Origin: a virus
Virus record (IMG/VR): IMGVR_UViG_3300046796_000846
Location: 1-35,726 of that record
Direction: 5' to 3' (one strand)
DNA length: 35,726 nt
Of this stretch, positions 24,343 through 33,757 are shown piece by piece (the first letter of the stretch is position 1; each line of letters begins with the position of its first letter). Under the pieces are notes generated by a model. It was not told the DNA's origin and did no database searches. It saw only the letters and a list, made by a program, of their open reading frames with translations. Position numbers and translations under genes: made by a program.

Positions 24343-24726
24343 ATGCCGAACCCGCTGCGCGGCGAGACGACGTTCGAAGCGAACGGCAAGGAGTACCGCG
24401 TCCGCTTCAACTGGAACGTCGCCGCGGAGTACGAGGTCCCTGCCGGCCGCCCGCTCTCGGTCGGCGTGCAGGAGATCCTCGACGGCAAGGTCTCGGCGCG
24501 GTCGCTGCGCGCCATGCTGTGGGCCGGGCTCCAGGACGAGCACCCCGAGGTGTCGCTCAAGGACGCGGGGAAGCTCCTCGGCGCGATCGGCGTGAAGCGG
24601 GGCCTCGACGTCATGCTCGAGGCGGTCCAGTACTTCTACCCCGCGCCCGATCCGGCGAGTCCGCGACCGGACCCTCCGATGGCGCCGGTGTCGCAGACGC
24701 CCGCGCCCTCGACGCCCGCGTCCTGA
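24343..24726 (+). CDS. Tail assembly chaperone, first frame
   Basis: A 127-residue protein in the tail assembly chaperone position between tube and tape-measure genes. It reads FEANGKEYRVRFNWNVAAEYE, then RSLRAMLWAGLQDEHPEVSLKDAGKLLG, resembling GTA gp10/TAC-type chaperones. The C-terminal 25 residues are a Pro/Ala/Ser linker. Its stop is a CTGA overlap with the next frame, and a CCCC run at 24639-24642 would allow a -1 slip into that frame, as in lambda G/GT. Confidence 0.82.
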   Translation: MPNPLRGETTFEANGKEYRVRFNWNVAAEYEVPAGRPLSVGVQEILDGKVSARSLRAMLWAGLQDEHPEVSLKDAGKLLGAIGVKRGLDVMLEAVQYFYPAPDPASPRPDPPMAPVSQTPAPSTPAS

Positions 24727-25052
24727 CCGTCGAGGAGTGGCGCGATCTCGCCGCTGACTGGGGCGTCGCTCCTGACGTCTTCTGGCGGCAGACGCCGCGC
24801 GAGACGCTGAGCCAGGTCCGCGGCGCGCAGGCCGCCGTGCGCCGCTCCGCAGCGCTCGCGGTCTCGGCCGCGTGGCACGCGGAAGCCTTCGCGCGGACCG
24901 AGCGGCTGCCCGAACTCGCGCCGTTGCTGGAACAAGTCGCCCGCGGCCCCACGATGGAGCGGAGCGCCGCGGACTCCGAGGAGCAGTCGCCCGAGGAGCA
25001 GCTCGACGTCATGCGGGCCATCGCGGCGAGCTTCAAGAAGGGCGCGGAGTAG
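24723..25052 (+). CDS. Tail assembly chaperone, second frame
   Basis: About 109 residues in the -1 frame of the preceding chaperone gene. The core LTVEEWRDLAADWGVAPDVFWRQTPRE matches the second TAC domain of GTA-type clusters. There is no ATG, GTG or TTG start upstream within the overlap. Translation must begin at the CTG at 24723 (CTGA overlap with the previous stop) or arise by -1 frameshifting, producing a fusion. The coordinates given use the CTG. It ends three bases before the tape measure start. Confidence 0.7.
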   Translation: MTVEEWRDLAADWGVAPDVFWRQTPRETLSQVRGAQAAVRRSAALAVSAAWHAEAFARTERLPELAPLLEQVARGPTMERSAADSEEQSPEEQLDVMRAIAASFKKGAE

Positions 25053-25055
25053 CGC

Positions 25056-27746
25056 ATGGGCACGTCGGTCGTCGGCCAACTCGCGGTCCTGCTCAAGGCG
25101 GACTCGGCGCAGTTCGAATCCGACCTCGGGAAGGCGCGCGCCGCGGTCGCCGCGACGACGGCCGAGTTCAAGGTCTTCGGCAAGGTCGGCGTCGACACGA
25201 AGGCCGCGTTCATCGACACGACGGGCGGTCTCGAAGAGCAGATGAAGGGCTCGCGCGCGGCGCTGGGCATCCTCACGCAGGGCCTACGCGAGATGGGCGG
25301 CGCGGCGGCGGCCGAGTTCGGGCGGATGTCGTACCACCTGGCGCACGTCGCCGAGGGCGCGGGACTCGTCGGAATCTCGATGGCCGCGATCGGTCTGTCG
25401 GTGATGGCCGTGACGAAGTCGATGGAGGCGTTCCGGGCGTCGAATGAACTCGCGATCGAGGGCGCGGAGCACGCGGCGAAGGAGCAGGGCGACGTCCTCA
25501 AGCGCCTCGACACCGAGTCGAGGAACTACGCGGACGCGCAGATCGCTCGCGCGCGCGGCGTCACCGTCGAAGAGCAGAAGATCACGAAGGAGATCGAACG
25601 CGCCCGCGTCGAGTACGAGGCCGCCGCATCGACGGTCAAGCGTCTGACGGACCAGGGCGTCAAGACGCACAGCAACACCGCGTGGTACGACGTGGACTTC
25701 AGCGGGAAGGAGGAACTCCTCTCGAAGTCGATGGGCGCCGTGGCCGCCTCCTCCGGTGTCATCGAAGAGGCCGAGAAGCGCCTCACGCAGATCACGGCCG
25801 AGCAGTCGCAGAAGCGGATCGACCTGTGGGCCACGGAGGCGCAGGAGAAGACGCTCGCCGCGGCGCGCTTCGTCGCGGCGCAGCTCGACGCCGCCGGGAA
25901 GCTCTCGTCGGAGTCCGCGATGAAGCAGCGGGGCCTCGCGGGGCTGCCGCTCCAGGTCGGCGAACTGAACGCGGGCCGCGACGAGGCGGTCGCGAAGTAC
26001 CTCGCGGACCAGAACGCGGCCCTCGACGAAGGAGAGCGGCATCAGGTCGAGGCCGCGAACCACGTCGCGTCCGCCATCTCCGCGATCCGCACGCACTTCG
26101 CGGAACTGCGCAGCGCGCTGACGTCGTCGCCCGAAGTCGTCTCCGCGCTCGCCGCGATCAACACGCGCTTCGACGCGATGATCGAGAAGGCGAAGACCGA
26201 CGCCGACGTCGCGGCGCGCACCGAGCAGGCGCGGCTGGCGTCGGCGGCCGGCACGATGCAGTTCGAGCTGCGCGAGATCGAGCAGCGGGGCTACGTGGAC
26301 CGCTACGCGCTGCTCTTTCAGGAGAGCGAGGCGGCCGTCGCCCTCGCGGAGCGCGAGGGCAAGAACGTCGAGACGGTGCGGCGCGACTTCCTGAACCGTC
26401 TCCTCCAGCTCGACGTCGAGTACGCGCAGCGCCGGGCGGAGACGCTGAAGCAGGCGACGCGGAGTGCGGAGGACGCGGCGCGTGGACTGGGCCAGTCGCA
26501 GACGATGTGCGGCCTCGATCCTCACGATCAGGTCGGACGGATCCGCGCGCAGATGACGGCGTCGCTCGCGGCCGAGGACGTGCGCGACACGCGGCAGTGG
26601 CAGGACCGCATGATGTCGGGCACGTCGAGCCCCGCGACGCAGGAGGCCGACTACAAGACGCACCTCGCCAACGTCGCGCGCATCAAGAACGACGCGGACA
26701 CGACGATTCGCAACCTCGGGGAGGAGACCAACCGCGGCGTCACGCGCGCGACCGAGGACTTCTGGCGCGGGATCGAGAACCTGTCGCGCACGTCGCTCGA
26801 CGCGCAGATCGCCGACGAGAACGTGCGCTACGCGCGCCAGGTCGAGGACGAGAAGGGCAAGAACGCCGACCTCGACAAGCTGGCCGCCGAGCACCAGGCG
26901 AAGCTCGCCGAGATCACGGCGCAGTACGCGACGGTCTCGGCGCAGCGGCGGCTCGTGGACGAGGCGACGAAGAAGACGCTCGACCAGGTCGGAGCGAGCT
27001 TCGACGCGGGCGCCGCTGCCGCGCGGCGCTACATCGAGGCGCTGCGGCCGACAGAGGCCGAGCGCGGTGCTGCGTCGGCGACGATCTCCGGACAGCGCAC
27101 GCTTGCGCATCAGGACGAGCAGGCGAACCTCGACGACCCGTCGAAGCAGAGCGACTTCTTCGGTGGGTTTCACGACCGCATCCAGACGGTCAACGCCGAC
27201 CTCGGGACGACGCGCGAACTCGGGGCGCAGATCGGCGAGATGGCCGTGAAGGACGTGTCGAGCGGCCTCGCGGGTGCCTTGAACGACGTCGCGACGGGCG
27301 CGAAGAGCGCGAAGCAGGCGTTCGAGGACTTCGCGCGGAGCTTCCTCCTCCAGATCGCGAAGATGATCGAGCAGGCGCTGATCGCGAAGGCGGTCGGCGC
27401 GCTGCTCGGCGGCGTGACCGGCGGCGGCGCGGCCCCTGCCGGCGACGCCGCGGGCGCGGGCGCCACGGCGACCGCGTCGGCCGCCGTCCAGTTGAAGTCG
27501 GCCCTCGCCGGAACGTGGAGCGTCGGCGGCGCTGGCAACGGCTTCGGCGCGGCGATGCGCGCGCCGAACGTGTCGGGAAGCGACGCGCGCAAGGGCGGCG
27601 GCGACTTCAACGGAACGCTCATCGTCCGTCCGCCCGCCGTCGTCGCGGACGACGTCATGGCGCGGGCGTCGCCGGACGCGAAGGCCGCGGTCGTCGCGTC
27701 GTCGCTGCGCCAGAGCGGGCGGCGCGGATTCCGGCCGAGGGACTGA
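25056..27746 (+). CDS. Tail tape measure protein
   Basis: An 896-residue, largely helical protein that sets tail length; by the usual rule of about 0.15 nm per residue it predicts a tail near 130 nm. The start GTSVVGQLAVLLKADSAQFESDL is typical. A hydrophobic segment near residues 105-123 could insert in the host membrane. Long coiled coils cover about 150-720, and the closing part (ALNDVATGAKSAKQAFEDFARSFLLQIAKMIEQALIAKAVG) matches the lambda-family tape-measure C-terminus. The stop overlaps the next start. Confidence 0.93.
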   Translation: MGTSVVGQLAVLLKADSAQFESDLGKARAAVAATTAEFKVFGKVGVDTKAAFIDTTGGLEEQMKGSRAALGILTQGLREMGGAAAAEFGRMSYHLAHVAEGAGLVGISMAAIGLSVMAVTKSMEAFRASNELAIEGAEHAAKEQGDVLKRLDTESRNYADAQIARARGVTVEEQKITKEIERARVEYEAAASTVKRLTDQGVKTHSNTAWYDVDFSGKEELLSKSMGAVAASSGVIEEAEKRLTQITAEQSQKRIDLWATEAQEKTLAAARFVAAQLDAAGKLSSESAMKQRGLAGLPLQVGELNAGRDEAVAKYLADQNAALDEGERHQVEAANHVASAISAIRTHFAELRSALTSSPEVVSALAAINTRFDAMIEKAKTDADVAARTEQARLASAAGTMQFELREIEQRGYVDRYALLFQESEAAVALAEREGKNVETVRRDFLNRLLQLDVEYAQRRAETLKQATRSAEDAARGLGQSQTMCGLDPHDQVGRIRAQMTASLAAEDVRDTRQWQDRMMSGTSSPATQEADYKTHLANVARIKNDADTTIRNLGEETNRGVTRATEDFWRGIENLSRTSLDAQIADENVRYARQVEDEKGKNADLDKLAAEHQAKLAEITAQYATVSAQRRLVDEATKKTLDQVGASFDAGAAAARRYIEALRPTEAERGAASATISGQRTLAHQDEQANLDDPSKQSDFFGGFHDRIQTVNADLGTTRELGAQIGEMAVKDVSSGLAGALNDVATGAKSAKQAFEDFARSFLLQIAKMIEQALIAKAVGALLGGVTGGGAAPAGDAAGAGATATASAAVQLKSALAGTWSVGGAGNGFGAAMRAPNVSGSDARKGGGDFNGTLIVRPPAVVADDVMARASPDAKAAVVASSLRQSGRRGFRPRD

Positions 27747-28402
27747 TGGCGACCATCTTCTCCTTCGTCTTCCTGAAGAAGGGCTACCGCGAGTACGTCG
27801 CGTTCTCGACCGCGGTCTACGAGCAGAGCGGCGGACGGAGGACCGCGCTGAAGCTCCACGCCGCGGGCGAGTTCGTCGCGCGCGGGAAGATGCTGTTTCC
27901 GAATCTCGGCGGCAGCTACGGCAGCTTCGAGGCGTTCTGGAGCGCGGCGTTCGGCGGCTTCGGAGCGTTTCTCTTCAAGCCGCAGAACCACGGTGCCGCG
28001 AAGGTCACCGACGCCATCGGCACGGGCGACGGCTCCACGAAGGACTTCGCGGCGACGCGGCGCTACGTCGACGCCGCGACGCTCGTCGTCAAGGTCAACG
28101 GCGTCGTCAAGACGATCACGACCGACTACACGCTGAAGGACGAGACGGGCGGGGCGTACGCCCTCGGCACGTCGGCGAAGCTCGTCGTCCACTTCGTGAC
28201 GGCACCGGGCGCCACGCTGCCGGTCGTCCTCACGTACGACTTCTACTATCCGGTGCGCTTCGAGGGCGACGAGCTGCCCGATTCCCAGGAGATGGAGGCG
28301 GGCGGTCTCGGCGGGACGAACGTCGCCGACCGCACGCTCGAGGTGCATCTGCGCGAGGCGGGTCCGGGCTGGAGCTACGCCAGCACGCCGAACGCGCTAT
28401 GA
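27746..28402 (+). CDS. Distal tail protein, DUF2460 (GTA gp12-like)
   Basis: A 218-residue tail-tip protein. VYEQSGGRRTALKLHAAGEF and FGGFGAFLFKPQNH are DUF2460 hallmarks; the insert from about residue 92, VTDAIGTGDGSTKDFAATRRYVDAATLVVKVNGV, is a small beta module that also appears as a related stretch in the gp29031-31598 product. It lies in the tail-hub order DUF2460, DUF2163/L-like, J-like. The start and stop overlap both neighbours. Confidence 0.85.
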   Translation: MATIFSFVFLKKGYREYVAFSTAVYEQSGGRRTALKLHAAGEFVARGKMLFPNLGGSYGSFEAFWSAAFGGFGAFLFKPQNHGAAKVTDAIGTGDGSTKDFAATRRYVDAATLVVKVNGVVKTITTDYTLKDETGGAYALGTSAKLVVHFVTAPGATLPVVLTYDFYYPVRFEGDELPDSQEMEAGGLGGTNVADRTLEVHLREAGPGWSYASTPNAL

Positions 28403-29031
28403 GGAGCAAGGACGCCTCCTTCATCGCGCTGCTCCAGGGCGACGCGCTCGACCTCGTCGCGCTTGTCGAGATCGCGACGACGGCGGGGCCGCTCCGCTAC
28501 GCGCTCGACACGGACGCGCGCACGTGGAACGGACTGACGTTCACGCCGAACGCGGGCCTCTTCACCGAGATCAAGGAGTCGGCCGAGCGCCAGATCCCCG
28601 GCCTGCAGCTCATCCTCCAGAACGCCGACGGCGTCCTCGGGCCGCTCCTCTATCCCGGCGCGGGCGGCGAGGACATCCGCGGCAAGCGCGTCACGATCCG
28701 TCAGGCGGCGAGGACGATGCTCACCGGATCGACGCCGACGGCGCTCGTCATCGAGTGGGTCTTCTTCGTCGCGTCCTGCCAGTGGATCGGCCGCGAGGCG
28801 GTGGCGATCGACCTCGGCGTCTTCCCCGCCGACACCGTCCGCGTCCCCGACCGCACGTGCCAGGGCCTGCGCTGCCGCTGGCTCTACAAGGGCGCCCACT
28901 GCGGCTACGTCGGATCGCTCGCGACCTGCGCGCAGACGGTCGACGACTGCCGCATCCACTTCGCCGGGCAGTTCCTGCGCTTCGGCGGCTTCCCGTCCGC
29001 GGCCGACGCCCGCGCGCTCGTGGTGTCGTAG
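28399..29031 (+). CDS. Minor tail protein, lambda gpL-like
   Basis: A 210-residue tail-hub protein. Cysteines at 154, 159, 168, 177 and 184 in CQGLRCRWLYKGAHCGYVG...CAQTVDDC resemble the iron-sulfur cluster ligands of lambda gpL. The preceding part (ALDTDARTWNGLTFTPNAGLF) matches the DUF2163/L family N-terminus. It has ATGA coupling to the DUF2460 gene, and its TAG shares a base with the next GTG. Metal binding is inferred from the cysteine pattern. Confidence 0.85.
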   Translation: MRSKDASFIALLQGDALDLVALVEIATTAGPLRYALDTDARTWNGLTFTPNAGLFTEIKESAERQIPGLQLILQNADGVLGPLLYPGAGGEDIRGKRVTIRQAARTMLTGSTPTALVIEWVFFVASCQWIGREAVAIDLGVFPADTVRVPDRTCQGLRCRWLYKGAHCGYVGSLATCAQTVDDCRIHFAGQFLRFGGFPSAADARALVVS

Positions 29032-31598
29032 TGGGCGGCTCCATCGGCTACGTGATCGGCGGCCTGGAGATCGCCATCGGCGCGATCCTGACGTTCACGG
29101 GCGTCGCCTCGGAGATCGGCATCCCGCTGATGATCGCGGGTGCGGCGACGATCGCGGGAACGGCACTCACGCCCGCGCCGCCGCGGCAGAAGACGCTGCG
29201 CGACTCGCCGACGTACGGGATCGACAAGTTCGACAATCCGCGCGGCCCCGACGCGATGGTGCCGGTCCTCTACGGCACGCACGTCGTCAAGCCCGTCGTC
29301 GTCTCCGAGTCGGTCTCCTCGATCGCGGAGAACAACGTCCCGGGCGTGGACGCGCAGACGCAGCAGGCGGTCAAGTGGCTCGGCGTCGTCTGCGAGGGAG
29401 TCGTCGCCGACATCACCGGCATCCAGATCAACGACGTCGACGTGCTCACGGATCTGAAGACCGACGTCTCGATCGGCACCGGCAACGGCTCGAACAAGAC
29501 GTTCGTGCTGCCGCACGCGTGGGCCTACCTCGGCACCGACGACGTGCCGGCCGTCGTCGTGAAGGTGGCGGGCGTCGTGAAGTCGTGGCAGGCGACCCAC
29601 GCGACGACGAGCTTCACGGTGCCCTCGACCGGCACGTCGAAGGTGTTCACGATCGTCCGTGACGACCACTCGGACAAGCTCCTCGACGCGACGCTGCGCG
29701 TCTTCATCAGCGGGCCCGGACGCCCCGAGAAGGAGCAGCTCCGCAGCGTGGGCGTCTACCAGTGGAGCGCCCAGCGCGTCGCGCCGTGGAAGCTCCAGAT
29801 CCGCTTCGCGACGCGGCCGCCCGCGGGCTACGTGATCCGGACGACGTACGACGTGCTCGCGACGAGCGGCCTCGCGATCGTGCAGGACAGCCACGGCCAG
29901 ACGTCCGTCGTCTTCGGCACGGCACCCGCGAACCACGCCGCGGTGACGGCGACCTACCGCGTGGCCCGCTTCCACGGGTTGAAGATCACGTGGCGGCCGG
30001 GCACGCTCGACCAGCTCCCGATCGAAGGGTTCACCGACACCGAGACGAGCCGGAACCCGCCGTTCCAGGACCTCCTCGTCAAGAACGCGGTGCAGACGTA
30101 CACGACCGACAACCGCCAGGTCGACGATCTGCGCATCGGCATCAACGCGCCGCGGGGACTCATCCAGTACGACAACTCGGGCGGCACGAACCCGGTGCTC
30201 CTGAAGATCCGGATCGAGTACCGGATCGCGGGAGCGACGAGTTGGACCGTGCTGCGGAGCAACGCGTCGGCGACGGACTTCGGTCTCCTCGCGGAGAGGG
30301 CGTCGACCGTCCGCTGGGAGATCAGCATCCACGACGAGTTGGAGAAGCTCGCGATCACCGGCGACGCCACCGCCGCCGCGGCGCTCGCCGCCTTCGACCG
30401 CGAGGCGTACGAGGTCCGCGTGACGCGCCTGACGGCGGCGTCGGCGGACTCGCTCGTGATGGACGACCTCGCCTTCGCCTACGTGACGGAGGTGCTCCGC
30501 GAGGGCTTCGTCTATCCGGGGACGTGCATGCTCGCGATCGAGGCCATCGCGAGCGGCCAGTTGAACGGCCAGTCGCTGCGCGTTTCCTGCCTCGCGACGC
30601 GCGCGGCCCTCTACGACCCGCGCACCGCGGGCGGCTCGCGCAACCTCGGCAGCAGCAGCAACGCGGCGCTCGCGATCCGCGACCTCGTCACGTCCTCCGA
30701 GGGTGTGGCGGCCGAACGGTTCGGCGGCGGCTTCTTCTTCACCGGCGCGGACCTCCTCGTCGGCGCCAGCGGCGACCTGAACGGATGGACCGCGTTCGCG
30801 GACTTCTGCGACCAGTGGGTGCTGAGGCCCGGCGACGACCCGACGTCGACGCCGTCGGGGGCGAACGGCGAGCGCCGCTGCGTCCTGAACATGGTGCTCG
30901 ACACGCCGATGTCGCTCATGGAGACGGTCGCCGACGTCGCGTTCCTCGGCTACTGCTTCGCGTCGCTGCAAGGCGCGCTGTGGCGCTTCCCGCTCGATGC
31001 GGACGGCGACGGCGTCTTCACGTTCGTCGACGACGTCGATCCCCCGAACCAGAACATGGGGAAGTTCGTGCTGAAGCTCGACGACTGGTCGAAGTCGCCG
31101 ACGGGACTGCGCGGCGCCTTCTGGAACGAGCGCATCCGCTACGGGCAGGACGAGATGTTCTATCCCGTCGCGGACGTCGCGCCCGGCACGCCGCTCAACG
31201 TCAAGGACATCGACCTGCGCGGCTGCACGCGCGAGAACGAGGCGGCTCGGATGCTGCGGCACCTCGCCGAGCAGGCGCACGAGGCGCCCTTCCCCTGCAC
31301 GTGGGAGGCGCACCCCGGCGTGCAGCACGTCGAGGCGGGCGACATCGTCACGGTGAAGACGCGCACGCCGTACTCGACGGGCGCCACCGCCACGACGCTG
31401 AAGGTCCGCGTACTCGCGGGCATGGTCGGGCGCGACGAGAAGGGGAAGCTCACCGTGAAGTACGCGGGCCGCGTCATGGCGTCCTCCGCGTACACGCTCC
31501 AGCCGGTCACGGTGCCGGTGACCGCGTCCTCGACGAGCGTCTCGGCCGCCGACACCTCGCGCGCGGTGACGGGTCTCACGGCGCGGGTGGCGTCATGA
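29031..31598 (+). CDS. Tail tip / host specificity protein, gpJ-like
   Basis: An 855-residue central tail-tip protein. The hydrophobic N-terminus (GYVIGGLEIAIGAILTFTGVASEIGIPLMIAG) is the small membrane-like gpI-type lead often fused in this position. DSPTYGIDKFDNPRGPDAMVPVLYGTHVVKPVV is the classic gpJ opening. Later segments such as ENEAARMLRHLAEQ and FPCTWEAHPGVQHVEAGDIVTVKT match the phage-tail hub. It starts with GTG overlapping the L-like stop. It is likely to contact the host receptor or hold the fibres. Confidence 0.88.
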   Translation: MGGSIGYVIGGLEIAIGAILTFTGVASEIGIPLMIAGAATIAGTALTPAPPRQKTLRDSPTYGIDKFDNPRGPDAMVPVLYGTHVVKPVVVSESVSSIAENNVPGVDAQTQQAVKWLGVVCEGVVADITGIQINDVDVLTDLKTDVSIGTGNGSNKTFVLPHAWAYLGTDDVPAVVVKVAGVVKSWQATHATTSFTVPSTGTSKVFTIVRDDHSDKLLDATLRVFISGPGRPEKEQLRSVGVYQWSAQRVAPWKLQIRFATRPPAGYVIRTTYDVLATSGLAIVQDSHGQTSVVFGTAPANHAAVTATYRVARFHGLKITWRPGTLDQLPIEGFTDTETSRNPPFQDLLVKNAVQTYTTDNRQVDDLRIGINAPRGLIQYDNSGGTNPVLLKIRIEYRIAGATSWTVLRSNASATDFGLLAERASTVRWEISIHDELEKLAITGDATAAAALAAFDREAYEVRVTRLTAASADSLVMDDLAFAYVTEVLREGFVYPGTCMLAIEAIASGQLNGQSLRVSCLATRAALYDPRTAGGSRNLGSSSNAALAIRDLVTSSEGVAAERFGGGFFFTGADLLVGASGDLNGWTAFADFCDQWVLRPGDDPTSTPSGANGERRCVLNMVLDTPMSLMETVADVAFLGYCFASLQGALWRFPLDADGDGVFTFVDDVDPPNQNMGKFVLKLDDWSKSPTGLRGAFWNERIRYGQDEMFYPVADVAPGTPLNVKDIDLRGCTRENEAARMLRHLAEQAHEAPFPCTWEAHPGVQHVEAGDIVTVKTRTPYSTGATATTLKVRVLAGMVGRDEKGKLTVKYAGRVMASSAYTLQPVTVPVTASSTSVSAADTSRAVTGLTARVAS

Positions 31599-32953
31599 CG
31601 GACACGGTTCCCGTCGTCGACGTCGTCCTCTCCTGGACGAGGAAGCGCCCCGGCACGACGGCGGTCTTCAAGTCCGACGGACAGGGCTTCACCGAGATCG
31701 GCCGCACGGACGCGACGACGTTCACGGTGAAGGCGCTCAACCCGGAGCGGTCGTACGTCTTCGCGGCCGCGGGCGTGCTCCCCAACGGCACCGTCACGCC
31801 CGAGTCCGACTGGGAGATCGTGCGCGTCGCGCCGTCGGCGCACGCGAGCACGCCCGCGCTGCCGGCGACGCCGTCGGGCTTCGCGGCGGCGCAGGACGGC
31901 GCGAACGTGAACTTCCGCTGGGACGCGGCGTCCGACGGCGTCACGACCTCCTTCGAGATCCGCGTCGGCGCCTCGTGGGAGGACGGAACGCTCGTCGCGT
32001 CCGGTCTCGCGGCGTCGCCGTACGCGTGGGCGTGGTGGGGTTCGGGGGCGGTGACCTTCTGGCTGAAGGCGATCGACAAGCTCGGGCGCGCGTGTCTCGT
32101 CGGCGCGTCGGCGACGGTCGAGATCGCGTCGCTCCAGGACCACGTCACGGCCGGCGCGTCCGACGAGGGCGGCGGCGGCTGGTCGGGCCAGAAGTCCAAC
32201 CTGGAGATCGACGGCTCCGGGAACCTCCGGCTCGCGCAGATCCCGCCGCACTTCGGCGCGGCGACGTCGCCGCCGTTCGGGGCGTGGCCCGCGCCGTGCA
32301 TGGCGCGCTACCAGCCGACCGGCACGTACACGACGCCCGACATCGACGCCGGTGCGCTGGAGAAGACGCGACTCGAGGTGGACCTGTCGGGCGCGGCGCA
32401 GCCGATCGACGCGGCGATCCCCTTCGGCGCGTGCCTGCACCCCGCGCTCGGCGCGAAGACGCTGCCCGACGGCACGCCCGCGCCGCACGGCCTGCGCGGA
32501 TTCGCGTCGAGGCACTCGTGGCGCGCGACGCCGCTCGTGCCCGTCGACGCGAAGACCGAGATCGACACGTGTCCGACTACGGGAGGTCCGTGGGACGGTT
32601 GGCGGCCGTTCACGCCGGGCGTCCACGCCTTCTGGCACGCGCGGCTGCGGGTCACGGTGACGGGCGACGGGACGCGGTTCGTGCAGATCCCGCGGCTCGT
32701 CGTCACGCGGCAGAAGTTCAACAAGAAGCAGGAGGGCCACGTCGTCGTGAACTGCTCGCCGGTGGACATCGTCTTCCCGACGCCGTTCCAGAACTCGCCG
32801 AAGGTGACCGCGGCGATCCTCGGCTACGCGGGCAACCCGACCATCACGAACGTGACGGCGACGGGCTTCACGATCGCGGGCGGAGCGGCGGTCTTCCCGG
32901 GCGACCCGGCGACGTTCGCGCCCACGGTCCACTGGCAGGCGCTTGGCACGTAG
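31595..32953 (+). CDS. FN3-containing tail protein with lectin-like C-terminus
   Basis: A 452-residue structural protein. Two fibronectin-III-like repeats occupy about residues 5-180 (TFTVKALNPERSYVFAA; then VNFRWDAASDGVTTSFEIRV). The C-terminus (QKFNKKQEGHVVVNCSPVDIVFPTPF, then SPKVTAAIL) resembles H-type lectin-like or gpJ C-terminal receptor domains. The middle has a Gly-rich hinge near residue 190. It is coupled to the J-like gene and probably extends the tail tip and binds host surface sugars; receptor binding is inferred. Confidence 0.78.
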   Translation: MTDTVPVVDVVLSWTRKRPGTTAVFKSDGQGFTEIGRTDATTFTVKALNPERSYVFAAAGVLPNGTVTPESDWEIVRVAPSAHASTPALPATPSGFAAAQDGANVNFRWDAASDGVTTSFEIRVGASWEDGTLVASGLAASPYAWAWWGSGAVTFWLKAIDKLGRACLVGASATVEIASLQDHVTAGASDEGGGGWSGQKSNLEIDGSGNLRLAQIPPHFGAATSPPFGAWPAPCMARYQPTGTYTTPDIDAGALEKTRLEVDLSGAAQPIDAAIPFGACLHPALGAKTLPDGTPAPHGLRGFASRHSWRATPLVPVDAKTEIDTCPTTGGPWDGWRPFTPGVHAFWHARLRVTVTGDGTRFVQIPRLVVTRQKFNKKQEGHVVVNCSPVDIVFPTPFQNSPKVTAAILGYAGNPTITNVTATGFTIAGGAAVFPGDPATFAPTVHWQALGT

Positions 32954-32970
32954 CGAAGGGGCGGTAGACT
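32943..32970 (+). promoter_or_regulatory. Possible sigma-70-type promoter for the isolated gene at 33133
   Basis: TTGGCA and TAGACT are separated by 16 bases, five and four matches to the host consensus hexamers. It would give the isolated gene transcription independent of the late block. It overlaps the end of the tail gene and a GGGCGGT/ACCGCCC stem, so the call is tentative. Confidence 0.3.
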
Positions 32971-33002
32971 CCTCGTCGCGACCGCCCACGCACAAGCCTC
33001 TC

Positions 33003-33023
33003 CGGCATCGTCCCCCGGTGCCG
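33003..33023 (+). terminator. Hairpin after the lectin-like tail gene
   Basis: CGGCATCG and CGGTGCCG pair with one G-T wobble around loop TCCCC. A second possible stem (GGGCGGT at 32959-32965 with ACCGCCC at 32981-32987) lies just upstream. Together they may end the tail-tip transcript. The rest of 32954-33132 shows no gene. Confidence 0.4.
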
Positions 33024-33132
33024 TCAAGAGGTCAAAGGGGTTTAGCTTCCTCGGGCAGACGTACCAAACCCGATCCTGTTTGCGCCGTGACGCGTTGGGG
33101 GGCGCGACGCGGTGCCGATTCAGGATGGGAAC

Positions 33133-33744
33133 ATGACGAAGAACAAGCACTTGAAGCGCGCCATTCGTGAGCGCGCTCTCGAAACCGGAACGAGCTACTC
33201 AACATCTCGCGCGGCGTTGGGCGTCACGACGCCCCCTCGAACGTGGCCCCCGACGCTGGAGACTCTCGCATCGCTGCCGAGCGCATCGGACGAGGTTCTG
33301 CCGACGCATTGGGACTGGCACGCCTTCCCGCCGATGCACTCCGAGACGCTCAACTTCTCGGACCGGAAGCGGGGATCTGTGATCGTCCCGCAGTGGGCGG
33401 TTGCCTACGCGGTTGTGGGCACGGTCGATGAGCACGGGGCGATCATCCGAGAGCCCGGTGCGACCACGACGCTCGTGTTCTGTCGGAAGATCCGGTCCGA
33501 GGAGCACACGTGGGCGTCGCTGCGTCGGGCCGAGCGTGAGAACCCGCGCCTGAAGTGGCAGCACATGAGCGGCCTCCAGAATGGATACGCGTGGCCCGGC
33601 GGAGACTCGCCGTACTGGGCCTTCATGCTCACCTACAACTCGGAAGGCCTGTACTCCGTTCATCCGGGCAAGGGACTCGCGACACTCGCCGAACTGCTGC
33701 GGGACATGCCGCCAGCGGATGACGAGGCGAAGCCGTTGAACTGA
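33133..33744 (+). CDS. Isolated hypothetical protein, probable cargo
   Basis: A 203-residue protein with a basic opening MTKNKHLKRAIRERALETG and TSYSTSRAAL, a short helical motif I have seen at the N-termini of assorted bacterial proteins. The body (HWDWHAFPPMHSETLNFSD, then WAVAYAVVGTVDEHGAII) is not recognised. It is bordered by hairpins on both sides and has less GC-biased codons than the tail genes, so it looks like an acquired cargo gene with its own expression. ATG 33133 follows AGGATGGG; an in-frame GTG at 33112 is the alternative. Confidence 0.65.
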   Translation: MTKNKHLKRAIRERALETGTSYSTSRAALGVTTPPRTWPPTLETLASLPSASDEVLPTHWDWHAFPPMHSETLNFSDRKRGSVIVPQWAVAYAVVGTVDEHGAIIREPGATTTLVFCRKIRSEEHTWASLRRAERENPRLKWQHMSGLQNGYAWPGGDSPYWAFMLTYNSEGLYSVHPGKGLATLAELLRDMPPADDEAKPLN

Positions 33745-33757
33745 CTGGCGACCTACA

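Noticed and set aside
28905-31328. Minus-strand reading frame of 807 residues across the tail tip gene
   Set aside because: Same type of antisense artefact. The plus strand has clear gpJ-like sequence.
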